A DNA stretch of 64,000 nucleotides from Hyphomicrobium sp. (GCA_016793445.1 JAEUME010000016.1:248001-312000); one strand, 5' to 3'. Counted from the first letter of the stretch, positions 44,031 to 53,881 are shown. Numbers and translations: made by a program. Notes: generated by a model from the sequence alone, not told the origin.

Positions 44031-45155
44031 TCAGCGCGAACGCATCATGGCCACGGCTTTGGCCGGATCGTCCCGGTAGGCAAACTGCAGCAGGATCGTG
44101 CGCTGCAGAAAACGGTTGAAGTTGTCATCGGAGATCATCGTCAAGACCAGCGTGCCATCCGGCTCGCGACTGACGCCCAGCCCTTCCATGTTGTCGATCT
44201 CGCTTGCCAGATCTGCTTCCAGCAAAACTTCTCCCTTCATCGGCTTCGACGATGCCAGATCGGCAGCCTTAACGAGACGCAGGCGGATCTGCATGCCTTC
44301 CGTCCAGCGGAAGCGGCGCTCCAGAACGATGATGCTGCCGTCCTCCAGGCTGGCGACGTCGGAAATGTCGAAATCTCCGATGTCCGTCAGCCGCACCGGC
44401 TCGACGCTTTCTCCCGCCCAAATCCAGCCCAAGCGGTTTTCATCCTCGTCCTGCAGACGTTCCCCGAAGGCAATCACCGCGCCTTTGAACGGCCCGCCGC
44501 GCAGCACGGTCATGGCCTCAAACCCGGTATTGGAACGCAGCCGCTGCGCAGCCTGGGGCAAAGACAGGAACCCACGCGTCGGCGATACGCCTTGCGTGGT
44601 GAAATCGTAGCGCGCGATCCGCGCGTTCTGCTCGAAGGCGACAAGCAGGCTTCCCTTGTCCAGCGTGCCGCCTGCCAAAGCGACGGCTTCCGCATCGCGA
44701 TCCCGGCCGCGTTCCAGGCTCGTGCCCTGCAAAGTCAGCAGCGGACCAATGTGGACGTTCTCAAGACCCGATGGCCGCGATTTGGCGTCATAGACGATCT
44801 CACCCGACATCCACGCGCCAGCATCCGACACGGTTACGAACCGACGGCCGTTGGGCTCCATGGCAAGCCCAGACCAGCCCCCGAAGTTGCGATGGCTCGA
44901 TTGCAGAAGAAGCCCGCCGCGCCATTCCAATTCGCCTGTATGACCGCCGAGACCTGCGCGCCCGAATTGCCCGATCGGCGTCGATGTCAGGGTCAAGGGA
45001 CCAACAGCAAGTTTCTTCATCTGCGGTTTGGTATCGGCGAGGGCGAAGCCGGCCGAAACCACGATCAGCGCACCAAGGCTCACCAGCAGGCGCTTACGCC
45101 CCGTGTTGGAGCGCATAATCCTCGCGTAGGTCAGTCCTGCAGACACCGCGGTCAC
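44031..45155 (-). CDS. phytase-like (esterase-like) exported beta-propeller protein
   Basis: A 374-residue protein. The GTG at 45155 has AAGGA 10 nt upstream; an inner ATG (45116) gives a tighter signal peptide (KRLLVSLGALIVVSAGFALA). The body fits the 'esterase-like activity of phytase' domain: GELEWRGGLLLQS, FGGWSGLAMEPNGRRFVTVSD, DRDAEAVALAGG, SNTGFEAMTVL and IDNMEGLGVSREPDGTLVLTM, repeated strands with Asp/Glu-Gly loops. Probably periplasmic; substrate unknown. It follows cobT by 21 nt on the same strand and may be co-transcribed. Confidence 0.82.
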   Translation of the reverse strand: MTAVSAGLTYARIMRSNTGRKRLLVSLGALIVVSAGFALADTKPQMKKLAVGPLTLTSTPIGQFGRAGLGGHTGELEWRGGLLLQSSHRNFGGWSGLAMEPNGRRFVTVSDAGAWMSGEIVYDAKSRPSGLENVHIGPLLTLQGTSLERGRDRDAEAVALAGGTLDKGSLLVAFEQNARIARYDFTTQGVSPTRGFLSLPQAAQRLRSNTGFEAMTVLRGGPFKGAVIAFGERLQDEDENRLGWIWAGESVEPVRLTDIGDFDISDVASLEDGSIIVLERRFRWTEGMQIRLRLVKAADLASSKPMKGEVLLEADLASEIDNMEGLGVSREPDGTLVLTMISDDNFNRFLQRTILLQFAYRDDPAKAVAMMRSR

Positions 45156-45176
45156 GCGCGTTCATTCCTTGTCTTG

Positions 45177-47066
45177 CTAGTGAATGCGGGATCTTCGCCT
45201 CGGCGCGGACGTGTCCGCGTGCGGCTTTTCATCGAACAGTTCTACGAGTTTCTCGGTCATCGCGCCGGCCAGCTCGGAAGGATCGGAAATAGTCAAGGCG
45301 CGCGCATAGTAGCGCGTCACATCGTGACCGATCCCGATAGCCAGCAGCTCGACGGACGAGCGCGTCTCGATTTCGTGGATAACTTGGCGCAAATGCTGCT
45401 CCAGGTAGCTGCCCGAATTCACCGATAGCGTTGAATCGTCGACCGGCGCACCATCCGAGATCATCATGAGAATGCGGCGCTGCTCGGGCCGCGCCAACAG
45501 GCGTGCGTGTGCCCAGGCCAGCGCCTCGCCATCGATGTTCTCTTTCAGCAGCCCCTCGCGCATCATCAGTGACAGTGCGTTCTTGGACCGCCGCCAGGGC
45601 GCATCCGCCGTCTTGTAAATGATGTGCCGAAGATCGTTGAGACGCCCCGGCGAACCGGGCTTTCCGGCCGCAAGCCATTCCTCGCGCGATTGCCCGCCCT
45701 TCCAGGCCTTGGTGGTGAAGCCCAGGATTTCGACCTTCACGCCGCAACGCTCCAGCGTGCGGGCAAGAATGTCAGCGCAACAGGCGGCAACCATGATGGG
45801 CCTGCCGCGCATGGAACCTGAGTTATCAAGCAGCAAGGTGACGACTGTATCGCGGAAATCGGTGTCACGCTCGCGCTTGAACGACAGCGGGTGCATGGGG
45901 TCGATGACGATGCGCGGCAGCCGTGCCGCATCGAGCGTCCCCTCTTCAAGGTCGAAGTCCCAGCCGCGGTTCTGCTGCGCCAGCAGCTTGCGCTGCAATT
46001 TGTTGGCAAGCCGCGCGACGACCGCTGACAGCGATTTCAGTTCCTTGTCGAGAAACGCGCGCAGCCGTTCCAGTTCCTCAGGACTTGAAAGCTCCTCGGC
46101 GGAGACTTCCTCATCATAAGCACGCGTGAAAACCTTGTAACCAAAGGCTTCCGGGTTATCGAGGACGTTTTCGTTCGGCCGCCATGGCGAGGGCGCGTCC
46201 TCTTCGTCGAAACTATCGTCCTCCATGTCCGAGGGCTCCATGTCGGAGGTATCGGCCATCTCCTCGGTCTCGGAGGTTTCGCCGTCCGACATGTCCTGAT
46301 CGCTTGACTTGTCCTCGCCTTCGCTACTCTCGTCCTGGCTGTCCTCAGCCTCCTCAGCGCCGCCGTCGGGCGCGTTTTCCGACTCGGTCTCTTCCTCCTG
46401 GTCGGGTTTTTCGGCGTCGATGTCCTCGGCCAGGTGCAGGGCTTTGAGCAGATCGCGGATCTGCCGCCCGAAAGGCTCCTGCTGCTCGCTCATGCCTTCC
46501 AGGCGCTTCAAGACGTTGGCGCCTTTGCTTTCGATGATCGGCCGCCAGACGTCCACCAGCCCCTTGCACGAGGCCGGCGGCGGCAAGCCGGTCAGCCGCT
46601 CGCGGATGATGAGCGCGAGCGCATCTTCAAGGGGGGCCTCCGCGCGCTCCATGGGTCCAGCGAAGCGGTTGTGGCTATAGACAGCCTCCAGGCGCGCGGT
46701 GAGGTTCTTGGCCATGCCCGCCATGCGGTTGGCGCCCAGCGCCTCGACCCGCGCCTTCTCGGCAGCCTCGAATACCATGCGTCCCGCGCCCGGCGGCGGC
46801 ACGATGCGCTTGTGGATCTTGTTGTCGTGGCAGCCCAGGCTGAGCGCAATGCTATCGGCCCAGCCGCGCACGACGGCGACATCCTTGGCAGACGGCACAC
46901 GCGGGGGCTCGGGAAGCTGCACGGAATTCGCCGACACTTCCGGGCGCCCCGGTCCAAATGCGACCTCGATTTCGGCTTGACCCGCGACCGCGCGCAACGC
47001 CGGCCCCAGGACACGCTTCAGGGGCTCGGAGGGGGCTTCTTTGCGTTTGTTGGCAGGTGGGCTCAC
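45177..47066 (-). CDS. cobT: cobaltochelatase subunit CobT
   Basis: A 629-residue subunit of the ATP-dependent aerobic cobaltochelatase (CobNST) that inserts cobalt into hydrogenobyrinate a,c-diamide for vitamin B12. The N-terminal region (about 1-205) is followed by a very acidic linker (about 205-310, Glu/Asp/Ser-rich) and a C-terminal von Willebrand A domain with the MIDAS motif [10 protein letters not shown] (about 415) and later [10 protein letters not shown]. It pairs with CobS, encoded about 1 kb upstream on the same strand. B12 would serve the mutases of the ethylmalonyl-CoA pathway if the organism uses it. Confidence 0.93.
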   Translation of the reverse strand: MSPPANKRKEAPSEPLKRVLGPALRAVAGQAEIEVAFGPGRPEVSANSVQLPEPPRVPSAKDVAVVRGWADSIALSLGCHDNKIHKRIVPPPGAGRMVFEAAEKARVEALGANRMAGMAKNLTARLEAVYSHNRFAGPMERAEAPLEDALALIIRERLTGLPPPASCKGLVDVWRPIIESKGANVLKRLEGMSEQQEPFGRQIRDLLKALHLAEDIDAEKPDQEEETESENAPDGGAEEAEDSQDESSEGEDKSSDQDMSDGETSETEEMADTSDMEPSDMEDDSFDEEDAPSPWRPNENVLDNPEAFGYKVFTRAYDEEVSAEELSSPEELERLRAFLDKELKSLSAVVARLANKLQRKLLAQQNRGWDFDLEEGTLDAARLPRIVIDPMHPLSFKRERDTDFRDTVVTLLLDNSGSMRGRPIMVAACCADILARTLERCGVKVEILGFTTKAWKGGQSREEWLAAGKPGSPGRLNDLRHIIYKTADAPWRRSKNALSLMMREGLLKENIDGEALAWAHARLLARPEQRRILMMISDGAPVDDSTLSVNSGSYLEQHLRQVIHEIETRSSVELLAIGIGHDVTRYYARALTISDPSELAGAMTEKLVELFDEKPHADTSAPRRRSRIH

Positions 47067-47142
47067 GGGCGCTAATCGGTTGCTCGATCCAGGCGATCAT
47101 GCCGACCCAACCACAGGCCCTGCCGCACTGCAAGAGGGAGTG

Positions 47143-47526
47143 TCAGACACCGTTACGAGGTGGCGTCTCGCCAGACTTTTCCGGCGTGAACCTGGTAAGT
47201 CCGAGATCCCATCTCAGCCATCTCTTGTCCGTCGCGTGCATCACACGGTTATAGAAAGTGGCGGAGAAAACCGCATAAGGCCAAGCGTCGCCGCGCCAGC
47301 GGTAAACCTCCATTCGCAGATCCTGACTGTAATCCTCGCGCTCCGCCAAGACGCCATCACAGCCAAGGGCAACCTTCACCGTGTCATAGCGCATTTCAAG
47401 TTGAAGACTTGAGATCTGGGCCTCGTTAACCTCACAAGCCGACGCGGGGAGCGTGGCGCGCAGGATCTCGAATGCGGCCATTGTCAAAGCCGCAATGAAC
47501 GCAGCCGGCAAACCCAGCGGGAACAT
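47143..47526 (-). CDS. exported BamE-like/beta-lactamase-inhibitor-like small protein
   Basis: A 127-residue protein with a hydrophobic N-terminus (LGLPAAFIAALTMAAFEIL) and a small domain with the pattern ISSLQLEMRYDTVKVALGCD, then EVYRWRGDA. This is the 'helix, G-x-x-Y-x-x-V-x-x-x-L-G, then Y-x-W' layout of SmpA/BamE and inhibitor-like folds. Two cysteines (31 and 56) could form a disulfide. The Shine-Dalgarno lies inside a strong hairpin (47531-47565). It is unusual to find such a gene between cobS and cobT. Confidence 0.6.
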   Translation of the reverse strand: MFPLGLPAAFIAALTMAAFEILRATLPASACEVNEAQISSLQLEMRYDTVKVALGCDGVLAEREDYSQDLRMEVYRWRGDAWPYAVFSATFYNRVMHATDKRWLRWDLGLTRFTPEKSGETPPRNGV

Positions 47527-47530
47527 GGCC

Positions 47531-47565
47531 GATGATCCTCCTTGAATGATTTTCGGAGGATCATC
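47531..47565 (-). promoter_or_regulatory. hairpin sequestering the Shine-Dalgarno
   Basis: A perfect 11-bp stem (GATGATCCTCC/GGAGGATCATC) with a 13-nt loop. On the minus strand the 3' arm contains GGAGG, 10 nt before the ATG at 47526. The ribosome site is therefore paired unless the hairpin opens. Confidence 0.6.
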
Positions 47566-47636
47566 ATGGAGCCGGCGGCGGCTTTAAGCTGTTTCGTACG
47601 CAACAGAAGGCGTGCACCAGAAAAGAGCGCGTGACC

Positions 47637-48071
47637 TCAGACGCCGGCCGTCTTCCCAGACTTCTCGATCAACAACAATGCACCCTTGCCCTCGATGTAG
47701 ACGCGGCCATCCTCACCCGTCAGCTCGCCTTCCAGCTTGACGATGTCGCCGCCAAGCTTGCGAGCCGGTTCAATTGCAACGATGCGCCAAGTCAAAATGG
47801 CGTCGAGTCCCGATGGAACCGCGCGCTTGAGCTTGTATCCAAATTCAAGCCCATAAGCCTCACTCTTCTTGGTAAAGTACTCGGCCAGCAACGAGACGAA
47901 TATGCCGGTCGAATGTCCGGCGGACGCGATCAAACCGCCAAAGCGCGTGCGCGCGGCCATCTCGGGATCGTGATGCGCGGGGTTGCTGTCGCCGAGCCGT
48001 ATAGCGACATCCGAGATATTCTCAGGCGTAAAGAGATAGCGCTTGGTGCACGTTTCACCGACAAAGGCCAT
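47637..48071 (-). CDS. MaoC-like hot-dog-fold hydratase/thioesterase-like protein
   Basis: A 144-residue MaoC-like protein. The hydratase-2 motif is recognisable: DVAIRLGDSNPAHHDPEMAA, then [13 protein letters not shown], with Asp28 and His33 in the usual catalytic Asp/His positions. Such proteins hydrate enoyl-CoA or act on acyl-thioesters; the substrate cannot be told. It starts 10 nt after the cobS stop, so it is co-transcribed with cobS. No obvious link to cobalamin synthesis. Confidence 0.75.
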   Translation of the reverse strand: MAFVGETCTKRYLFTPENISDVAIRLGDSNPAHHDPEMAARTRFGGLIASAGHSTGIFVSLLAEYFTKKSEAYGLEFGYKLKRAVPSGLDAILTWRIVAIEPARKLGGDIVKLEGELTGEDGRVYIEGKGALLLIEKSGKTAGV

Positions 48072-48081
48072 GGCGCGCGCG

Positions 48082-49086
48082 TCAACTCAACGCGACGTTG
48101 GCGGTGCTTTCAGGCAACTCTTCGCCAAAGCAGCGCTGATAAAATTCAGCAACCAGCGGCTTTTCGAGATCGTCGCACTTGTTGAGGAACGTGACGCGGA
48201 AGGCAAAGCCGATATCGCCGAAGATCTCAGCGTTCTCAGCCCACGTCATCACCGTGCGCGGGCTCATCACCGTGGACAGATCGCCGTTTATGAATGCCGA
48301 GCGCGTAAGGTCTGCGACCCGCACCATCTGCGAGACCTGCTTGCGCTTGGCCTCCGTCTTGGCAAACGCCTTCACCTTGGAGAGCACAATGCGCGCCTCG
48401 TCGTCATGCGGCAGATAGTTGAGCGTGGCGACGATGGACCAGCGGTCCATCTGACCCTGGTTGATCTGCTGCGTGCCGTGATAGAGGCCCGAGGTATCGC
48501 CCAGACCGATGGTGTTCGTCGTGGCGAACAGCCGGAACGCAGGATGCGGCCGGATCACTTTGGACTGATCGAGAAGCGTTAGCTTGCCCGACACTTCCAG
48601 CACGCGCTGGATGACGAACATCACATCCGGGCGGCCAGCATCGTACTCGTCGAACACGAGCGCGATGTTGTTCTGCAACGCCCAGGGCAGGATACCTTCC
48701 TTGAACTCCGTGACCTGCTTGCCATCCTTCAACACGATCGCGTCTTTGCCGACGAGGTCGATACGCGAAACATGACTGTCGAGGTTGACACGCACGCATG
48801 GCCAGTTGAGCCGCGCAGCCACCTGCTCGATGTGCGTCGACTTGCCGGTGCCGTGATAGCCCTGGATCATCACGCGGCGGTTGTGCTTGAAGCCCGCGAG
48901 AATGGCGAGCGTCACGTCGCGGTTGAAGAGATAGTCGGGATCGAGATCAGGAACATGCTCGTCAGCCTTTGAGTAGGCCGGCACTTCAAGATCGCTGTCG
49001 ATCCCGAAGACTTGCCTCACCGAAAGCTTCATGTCGGGCAGGCCTGCTGCGGGACCAGGAGCCCCTCCGCTCGCTTGTGTGCGCAT
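48082..49086 (-). CDS. cobS: cobaltochelatase subunit CobS
   Basis: A 334-residue AAA+ ATPase of the cobaltochelatase. The family opening [20 protein letters not shown] is followed by Walker [10 protein letters not shown], Walker [12 protein letters not shown], sensor [17 protein letters not shown] and the arginine-rich C-terminal helical part. It forms a hexameric complex with CobT that drives cobalt insertion by CobN. A DnaJ-like gene lies 96 nt upstream, as in many Hyphomicrobiales. Confidence 0.94.
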   Translation of the reverse strand: MRTQASGGAPGPAAGLPDMKLSVRQVFGIDSDLEVPAYSKADEHVPDLDPDYLFNRDVTLAILAGFKHNRRVMIQGYHGTGKSTHIEQVAARLNWPCVRVNLDSHVSRIDLVGKDAIVLKDGKQVTEFKEGILPWALQNNIALVFDEYDAGRPDVMFVIQRVLEVSGKLTLLDQSKVIRPHPAFRLFATTNTIGLGDTSGLYHGTQQINQGQMDRWSIVATLNYLPHDDEARIVLSKVKAFAKTEAKRKQVSQMVRVADLTRSAFINGDLSTVMSPRTVMTWAENAEIFGDIGFAFRVTFLNKCDDLEKPLVAEFYQRCFGEELPESTANVALS

Positions 49087-49182
49087 GTCGTGATTACTAT
49101 CCCGGCGTTGAGTGGACCGCTGCGGGTTTCGCCTGGGTTTGCCGCGCGCGGCTTGCCCCGGGTGGCCGATCGACGTCGTTTG

Positions 49183-49806
49183 TCAGGCCAGCCCCGCCTG
49201 CTTCAGGTAATTATAGGCTTGGATGATCTCGCGCAACTTTTCCTCCGACCGGGCGTCTCCACCGTTCGCGTCGGGATGGTGCAATTTCACCAGTGCCTTG
49301 AAGCGCGTCTTTATGTCCTCCCGGCTGGCTGTATCGGGCAAATCGAGTGCGCGTAGCGATTTGCGCTCCAGCGGCTTCAAGTTCCGCCGGTACTCGGCCC
49401 TTGCCTCCGCCTTGGACGCGCGGGCGCGCGGACCGGCAGCCCCCCCGGCGCGAATATGGGCGGCAGCTTCTTCCGAACGCGCTGAGTCGCGCGTACCGTG
49501 GACCCACGCGTTGGCGCCAACCTTCCACGTCGGCCGATGGCCGGTCATCGCGTCCTTGCGGAACTCGTCGACCTGGGCGTCGTTCATACCATCGAAATAG
49601 TTGTAGGTCTGGTTGTACTGCCGGACGTGATCCATGCAGAAATTGAAATATTCGCCCTCGTGGCCGCGCCCCATCGGGGCTTTGTGGCGGCCGGGCTTGT
49701 CACAGCCCTTCCATTGACAAGGCGTGTTCGTATCCTCGCGCTTGGCCGTGGAGCCGCGCTTGCCGGAGACCCGTATGCTGTCGAAGTATTTTGACTGTAG
49801 CTTCAT
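49183..49806 (-). CDS. DnaJ-domain protein
   Basis: A 207-residue protein from the family-like start KLQSKYFDSIRVSGK (49806; an in-frame ATG at 49860 is possible, neither has a clear Shine-Dalgarno). The N-terminal half has a likely zinc site (CQWKGCDKPGRHKAP with CMDHV). The J domain is at the C-terminus (about 150-207: LRALDLPDTASREDIKTRFK, KLHHPDANGG), with the HPD tripeptide that stimulates Hsp70. A C-terminal J domain is typical of this alphaproteobacterial family, always near cobS. The exact client is unknown. Confidence 0.85.
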   Translation of the reverse strand: MKLQSKYFDSIRVSGKRGSTAKREDTNTPCQWKGCDKPGRHKAPMGRGHEGEYFNFCMDHVRQYNQTYNYFDGMNDAQVDEFRKDAMTGHRPTWKVGANAWVHGTRDSARSEEAAAHIRAGGAAGPRARASKAEARAEYRRNLKPLERKSLRALDLPDTASREDIKTRFKALVKLHHPDANGGDARSEEKLREIIQAYNYLKQAGLA

Positions 49807-50000
49807 GGGGGCGTGAGTATGATGGTTAGACGCGTTCTTCACAAGACGGACATGGGCCATACATGCCGTGAGATCAGCCTCCGTTGCCAGGGCTTAATGC
49901 CGCGTTCATGTGGGGATGAAAAATTTCAAAATTAGCCTTGACGCGCTAGAAAACGGCACAATGAAAAATCCCCAGGAGGGATGAGCCAGGAAGGATGGGA

Positions 50001-50276
50001 ATGTCTGTAGAGCAACGTATTCGCGAAAAGCTGATGATCGCCTTGGAGCCCTCCCGGCTCGACGTCATCAACGAGTCCCAGATGCACGCCGGACACCGGT
50101 CCTCGCCGGGCACCGGAGAAAGTCATTTTCGCGTTCTCGTCGTCGCGCCCGCGTTCGAAGGAAAGTCGCGCGTGGAGCGCCATCGCCTTGTCACCGAGGC
50201 TTTAAAGGGCGAGGTCGGCGGCGCCATCCACGCGCTGGCGCTCGCGACTTTCGCACCGGGCGAGAAGATCCCGTAA
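50001..50276 (+). CDS. bolA: BolA family protein
   Basis: A 91-residue BolA protein. Start at 50001 (second of two close ATGs) because AGGAAGG then has proper spacing. The class II KH-like fold is shown by LEPSRLDVINESQMHAGH and ESHFRVLVVAPAFEGKSRVE then RHRLV. BolA proteins bind Fe-S clusters with monothiol glutaredoxins and act in iron and stress regulation. Divergent from the DnaJ-like gene, convergent with the CNNM transporter gene. Confidence 0.92.
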   Translation: MSVEQRIREKLMIALEPSRLDVINESQMHAGHRSSPGTGESHFRVLVVAPAFEGKSRVERHRLVTEALKGEVGGAIHALALATFAPGEKIP

Positions 50277-50304
50277 CCGGCGCGGCGTATGCGCGTGAGG
50301 AACC

Positions 50305-51639
50305 TCAAATCTTATTGTCCTGCGCTGCGGCCGCCGGCGAAGCCTCAGGCGCATCCGTGGATGTAGCGCCCGCACCGGGCAACGGCGTGATGCGCAGCGC
50401 GGTAATCTTGTTGCGCGCCTTGCGCAGCACCTCGAAGCGGTAACCGTGGAAGGTGAAGACCTGCCCCGGCTCTGGAATGACTTGAGCCTCGTGAATGACG
50501 AGCCCCGCAATGGTGGTTGCCTCGTCGTCGGGAAGGTTCCAGTCCATCTGCCGGTTGAGATCGCGGATCGCCACGGTACCGTCCACGTTTACAGTGCCGT
50601 CGGGCTGAGGCCGGATATGCGTCTCCTGGATATCGTGTTCGTCGGCGATCTGTCCGACGATCTCCTCCAGGATATCCTCCAGCGTAATGAGACCCTGCAC
50701 CTCGCCATACTCGTCGACGACAAGCGCCAACTGCGGCTTCTTCTTCAAAAACTGATTGAGCTGCTCCCTGACGCTCGTGGTGTCGGGCACGAACCACGGC
50801 TCGGTGGCAAAACTCATGATGTCGAGTTTGGAGGGATCCCAGCCAGCGCGACCCAGCGCGGCAAACAGGTCCTTGGTGTGCAGCACGCCAACGATGTTTT
50901 CCGGTTCATCCTTCCAGATCGGCATACGCGAATTCTGGTGCTTCAAGATCTCCGCCACGATCTTGTCGGGCGGATCGTCCCCACACACGCTGTCCATCTT
51001 GGTGCGGTGAACCATGATGTCGGACACCTGCAGATCGCGCAAGTCGAGCACGCCGCCCAGCATGTCGGCCGACTCCTTGGTGACCGCGCCTTCCTTCGCC
51101 TGAAGATCGATGGTGCCGCGAATCTCCTCGTGCGCCGCCAGTATATTGGCCGCGTCGTCGGTCTTCGTCGGCGTCAGCTTCAAGATCTGGCGCACGAAAA
51201 ACGCGATGGCGCGCGTCGCTGGAGTCAAAAGAAAGATGAGCACCCGCATGATGGGCGCGACCAGCAGCGAGCCTTTGTCGGCATAAGCGAACGCATAGGT
51301 CTTTGGCAGCACCGCGCCGAAGACTACGATCACCAGCGTCATGATCACGGTCGCGTAGGCTACGCCAACGTCACCGTAGAGCTGCACCGCGAGGTTGGAC
51401 GCCATCGCGGCCGCCAGAACGTCCACCAGCGTGTTACCCAGAAGAACCGTGCCGATCATTCTCTCCGGCGTGGACAGCAGACTATTGACCAGCTTCGCCC
51501 GGACATTTCCATCTTCCTCCAGCGCGTGCAAGCGCGCGCGGGAGGCCGCGGTCAAGGCCGTCTCACTGCCGTTGAAGAAAGCCGATAAGGCGACCAATAC
51601 CAAGATCGCCAGAAAGCTCATTGCGATGTCGAAAGTCAT
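50305..51639 (-). CDS. CNNM/CorC-HlyC family membrane transporter
   Basis: A 444-residue protein: DUF21 (CNNM) membrane domain with an N-terminal helix and about three more (about 1-175, phrase FFNGSETALTAASRARLHAL and TVLLGNTLVDVLAAAMASNL), a tandem CBS pair (about 205-335: SDIMVHRTKMDSV, ALVVDEYGEVQGLITLEDIL) and a C-terminal CorC_HlyC domain. The family is linked to Mg2+/Co2+ transport or efflux. Its place beside aroB, aroK and xerD is the usual one in Hyphomicrobiales. Confidence 0.9.
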   Translation of the reverse strand: MTFDIAMSFLAILVLVALSAFFNGSETALTAASRARLHALEEDGNVRAKLVNSLLSTPERMIGTVLLGNTLVDVLAAAMASNLAVQLYGDVGVAYATVIMTLVIVVFGAVLPKTYAFAYADKGSLLVAPIMRVLIFLLTPATRAIAFFVRQILKLTPTKTDDAANILAAHEEIRGTIDLQAKEGAVTKESADMLGGVLDLRDLQVSDIMVHRTKMDSVCGDDPPDKIVAEILKHQNSRMPIWKDEPENIVGVLHTKDLFAALGRAGWDPSKLDIMSFATEPWFVPDTTSVREQLNQFLKKKPQLALVVDEYGEVQGLITLEDILEEIVGQIADEHDIQETHIRPQPDGTVNVDGTVAIRDLNRQMDWNLPDDEATTIAGLVIHEAQVIPEPGQVFTFHGYRFEVLRKARNKITALRITPLPGAGATSTDAPEASPAAAAQDNKI

Positions 51640-51721
51640 GGCGAAGCGTCAAGGCCTCACGTTACCGGTGGGGGGAGGAAATGAGATATGCAGCGTCGAG
51701 CACATGGCACTCCAGCGTGAT

Positions 51722-52879
51722 TCAGCCAGCGATTTCACGTTGGAGGAAGTCTCGCACCTGTTCGGGCGGCACATCGCGGGCGATGAAGGCCTCGCCGATG
51801 CCGCGCACCAGAATGAATGTCAGCTTGCCCTGGCGCACCTTTTTGTCCTGGCCCATCAGCGCCAGCAGCTCACCCGCATCGGCCTTGCCGCCGGGAATAT
51901 CCTGGATGCGGGTGGGCAACCCGACCTGACGCAGATGATGCTCCACGCGTGCGGCGTTGCCTTGCGCACAAAGCCCGCGCTCTTCGGAAAAGCGGAAGGC
52001 CTGCGCCATTCCAATGGCGACACCTTCGCCGTGCAGGAGTCTGTTTGAGTATCCGGTCCACGCCTCGAGCGCGTGACCGAAGGTATGCCCCAGATTGAGC
52101 AGGGCGCGATCACCCGTTTCCGTTTCGTCGCGTGCGACGATCGCCGCCTTGGCCTTGACGCTCGTCTCGACCGCATGAGCCAGCGGCGGACCACCGTTGG
52201 CGAACACGCCGCGCCAGTTCTTTTCCAGCCAGCCGAAGAAGCCTGCATCGCCGAGCAGGCCGTACTTGGCGACCTCCGCATAGCCCGCGCGCATCTCGCG
52301 CACGGGTAGCGTGGTCAATACATCGGTATCAGCGATGACCAGCGATGGCTGATGGAAAACCCCAATCAGATTCTTGCCCTGTGGCGTATTGATGCCGGTC
52401 TTGCCGCCAACGGAGGAATCCACCTGCGCCAGCAACGACGTCGGGATCTGCACGAAGCGGACGCCGCGACGCAGAATTCCGGCAGAAAAACCTGCCAAGT
52501 CGCCAATCACGCCGCCCCCGAACGGCACGACGATGTCGCCACGCTCAAGGCCCATCTCGAGCAGGCGCTCGCACAACGGGACCAGCTCGCGGAAGCTCTT
52601 GGTTGCCTCACCGGGTTTCAACACAACGCTTTGGGCGGCAAGCCCCGCCGCCGTCAGGCTGCGCTCCAACGCAGCCAAATGATGGTGTGCGACATTCTCG
52701 TCGGTCACGATTGCGCACTTCACCTTGCCAAGCCGCTCGGCAATGAGCGCCCCAGCCTTGGCGAGCAGCCCTGGTCCGATCAGCACGTCATAGGTGCGCT
52801 CTCCCAGTTCCACGCCGACTGTACGGGTCGCGGATGCATCGGAAGTAGCGTCGGTCGAGGCGAACGTCATTTTTTCCAT
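51722..52879 (-). CDS. aroB: 3-dehydroquinate synthase
   Basis: A 385-residue enzyme that converts DAHP to 3-dehydroquinate, the second step of the shikimate pathway, using NAD and a divalent metal. The NAD-binding loop is FGGGVIGDLAGFSAGILRRG, followed by IPTSLLAQVDSSVGGKTGIN and the metal histidines in LLNLGHTFGHALEAW and LLHGEGVAIGMAQA. It begins 6 nt after the aroK stop, so the two are an operon. Confidence 0.95.
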   Translation of the reverse strand: MEKMTFASTDATSDASATRTVGVELGERTYDVLIGPGLLAKAGALIAERLGKVKCAIVTDENVAHHHLAALERSLTAAGLAAQSVVLKPGEATKSFRELVPLCERLLEMGLERGDIVVPFGGGVIGDLAGFSAGILRRGVRFVQIPTSLLAQVDSSVGGKTGINTPQGKNLIGVFHQPSLVIADTDVLTTLPVREMRAGYAEVAKYGLLGDAGFFGWLEKNWRGVFANGGPPLAHAVETSVKAKAAIVARDETETGDRALLNLGHTFGHALEAWTGYSNRLLHGEGVAIGMAQAFRFSEERGLCAQGNAARVEHHLRQVGLPTRIQDIPGGKADAGELLALMGQDKKVRQGKLTFILVRGIGEAFIARDVPPEQVRDFLQREIAG

Positions 52880-52885
52880 TCAACT

Positions 52886-53497
52886 TTAAGAAGCATTGGA
52901 TGCGACGCCGGCTGCTGGAGAGCTCCCATGACCGGTCTCCTTCGCAAGGTGGGCCGCGAGCTTGTCGATCAGTTCCACGACGATCGTCTCGTGCGGCTCG
53001 TCCCGGCTTTCCACCACCAGGTCTGCCAGCGCATAGACCGGATAGCGCGCTTCCATTAGCTTCTGCATGGTCGCTTCGGGATTGGGCGTCTTGAGGAGCG
53101 GACGCGTATCGCGTTTCGACACCCGGCGCATCAGAACGCACAGATCGGCTTTGAGCCAAACGCAGATCCCGTTTGCCGAGATGGCGGCGCGTGTCTCGGG
53201 ATGCATATAAGCACCCCCTCCCGTCGCCAGAACCTGAGGACCTTGGCTCAGCAACCGGCCGATCACCTTGCGTTCACGGTCGCGGAAAAATTCCTCCCCA
53301 TGATCGGCGAAAATTTCGCTGATCGACTTGGCTGCGACCGATTCAATTTCTTCATCCGCGTCCACGAACGGCAAACCGAGCCGGGCCGCCAACCGCTTGC
53401 CTATGGAGGATTTTCCACAGCCCATCAGCCCCACCAACACAATGCTGCGAGAGCCAAGTCTGCGTTTCAAATCTTCGGCGGTGTCGGCGTTGCTCAT
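52886..53497 (-). CDS. aroK: shikimate kinase
   Basis: A 203-residue kinase. Start at 53497 by family, although no strong Shine-Dalgarno is visible. Walker A is GLMGCGKSSIG; the shikimate-binding DADEEIE and GEEFFRDRERK follow, then the Gly-rich TGGGAYMHPETR and the lid ALADLVVESRDEPH region. It phosphorylates shikimate at O3 with ATP. First gene of the aroK-aroB pair. Confidence 0.94.
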   Translation of the reverse strand: MSNADTAEDLKRRLGSRSIVLVGLMGCGKSSIGKRLAARLGLPFVDADEEIESVAAKSISEIFADHGEEFFRDRERKVIGRLLSQGPQVLATGGGAYMHPETRAAISANGICVWLKADLCVLMRRVSKRDTRPLLKTPNPEATMQKLMEARYPVYALADLVVESRDEPHETIVVELIDKLAAHLAKETGHGSSPAAGVASNAS

Positions 53498-53737
53498 CGT
53501 GGTGCCAGATCGGATCCGAATCAGGGTTAGATGTGACAAGTCCACAGCACACCCGATTTCGGTAAAACACCTCATGCCATGATCTCGATAGCCCTGCAAA
53601 TCATGCCACTGGTTGTTGGCACAATAAGTAATGCCAAGGGATTGAAAGGTAGCAGTTTTAGCGCTTCGAGAGGGCTTGGGGTCATATTCGCGCCAACTTG
53701 GACCCCCGTTATGGTCACGGAGGGGATTTACCAGACC

Positions 53738-53881
53738 ATGCCAAGTCTTTTCCGCTTTCTGCTCGTGCTCATAACCATCGCCGGGGTGGTTTTCGGCGGC
53801 TTGTACGTCCTTGCGACCAAGTACGAGCCCGAACAGCAACTCATCAGCAAGCCAGTTCCTAGCGTCAAGATCCGGCGTTAG
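53738..53881 (+). CDS. small single-pass membrane protein
   Basis: A 47-residue protein: MPSLFRFLLVLITIAGVVFG, one transmembrane helix, then a short charged tail (ATKYEPEQQLISKPVPSVKI). GGAGGGG lies 12 nt upstream of ATG 53738. Similar tiny proteins commonly sit between aroK and xerD in Hyphomicrobiales. Function unknown. Confidence 0.7.
   Translation: MPSLFRFLLVLITIAGVVFGGLYVLATKYEPEQQLISKPVPSVKIRR

Noticed and set aside
48072..49182. Cobalamin riboswitch upstream of cobS
   Set aside because: No B12-box-like sequence or long structured leader is visible in the 96-nt gap or just upstream.
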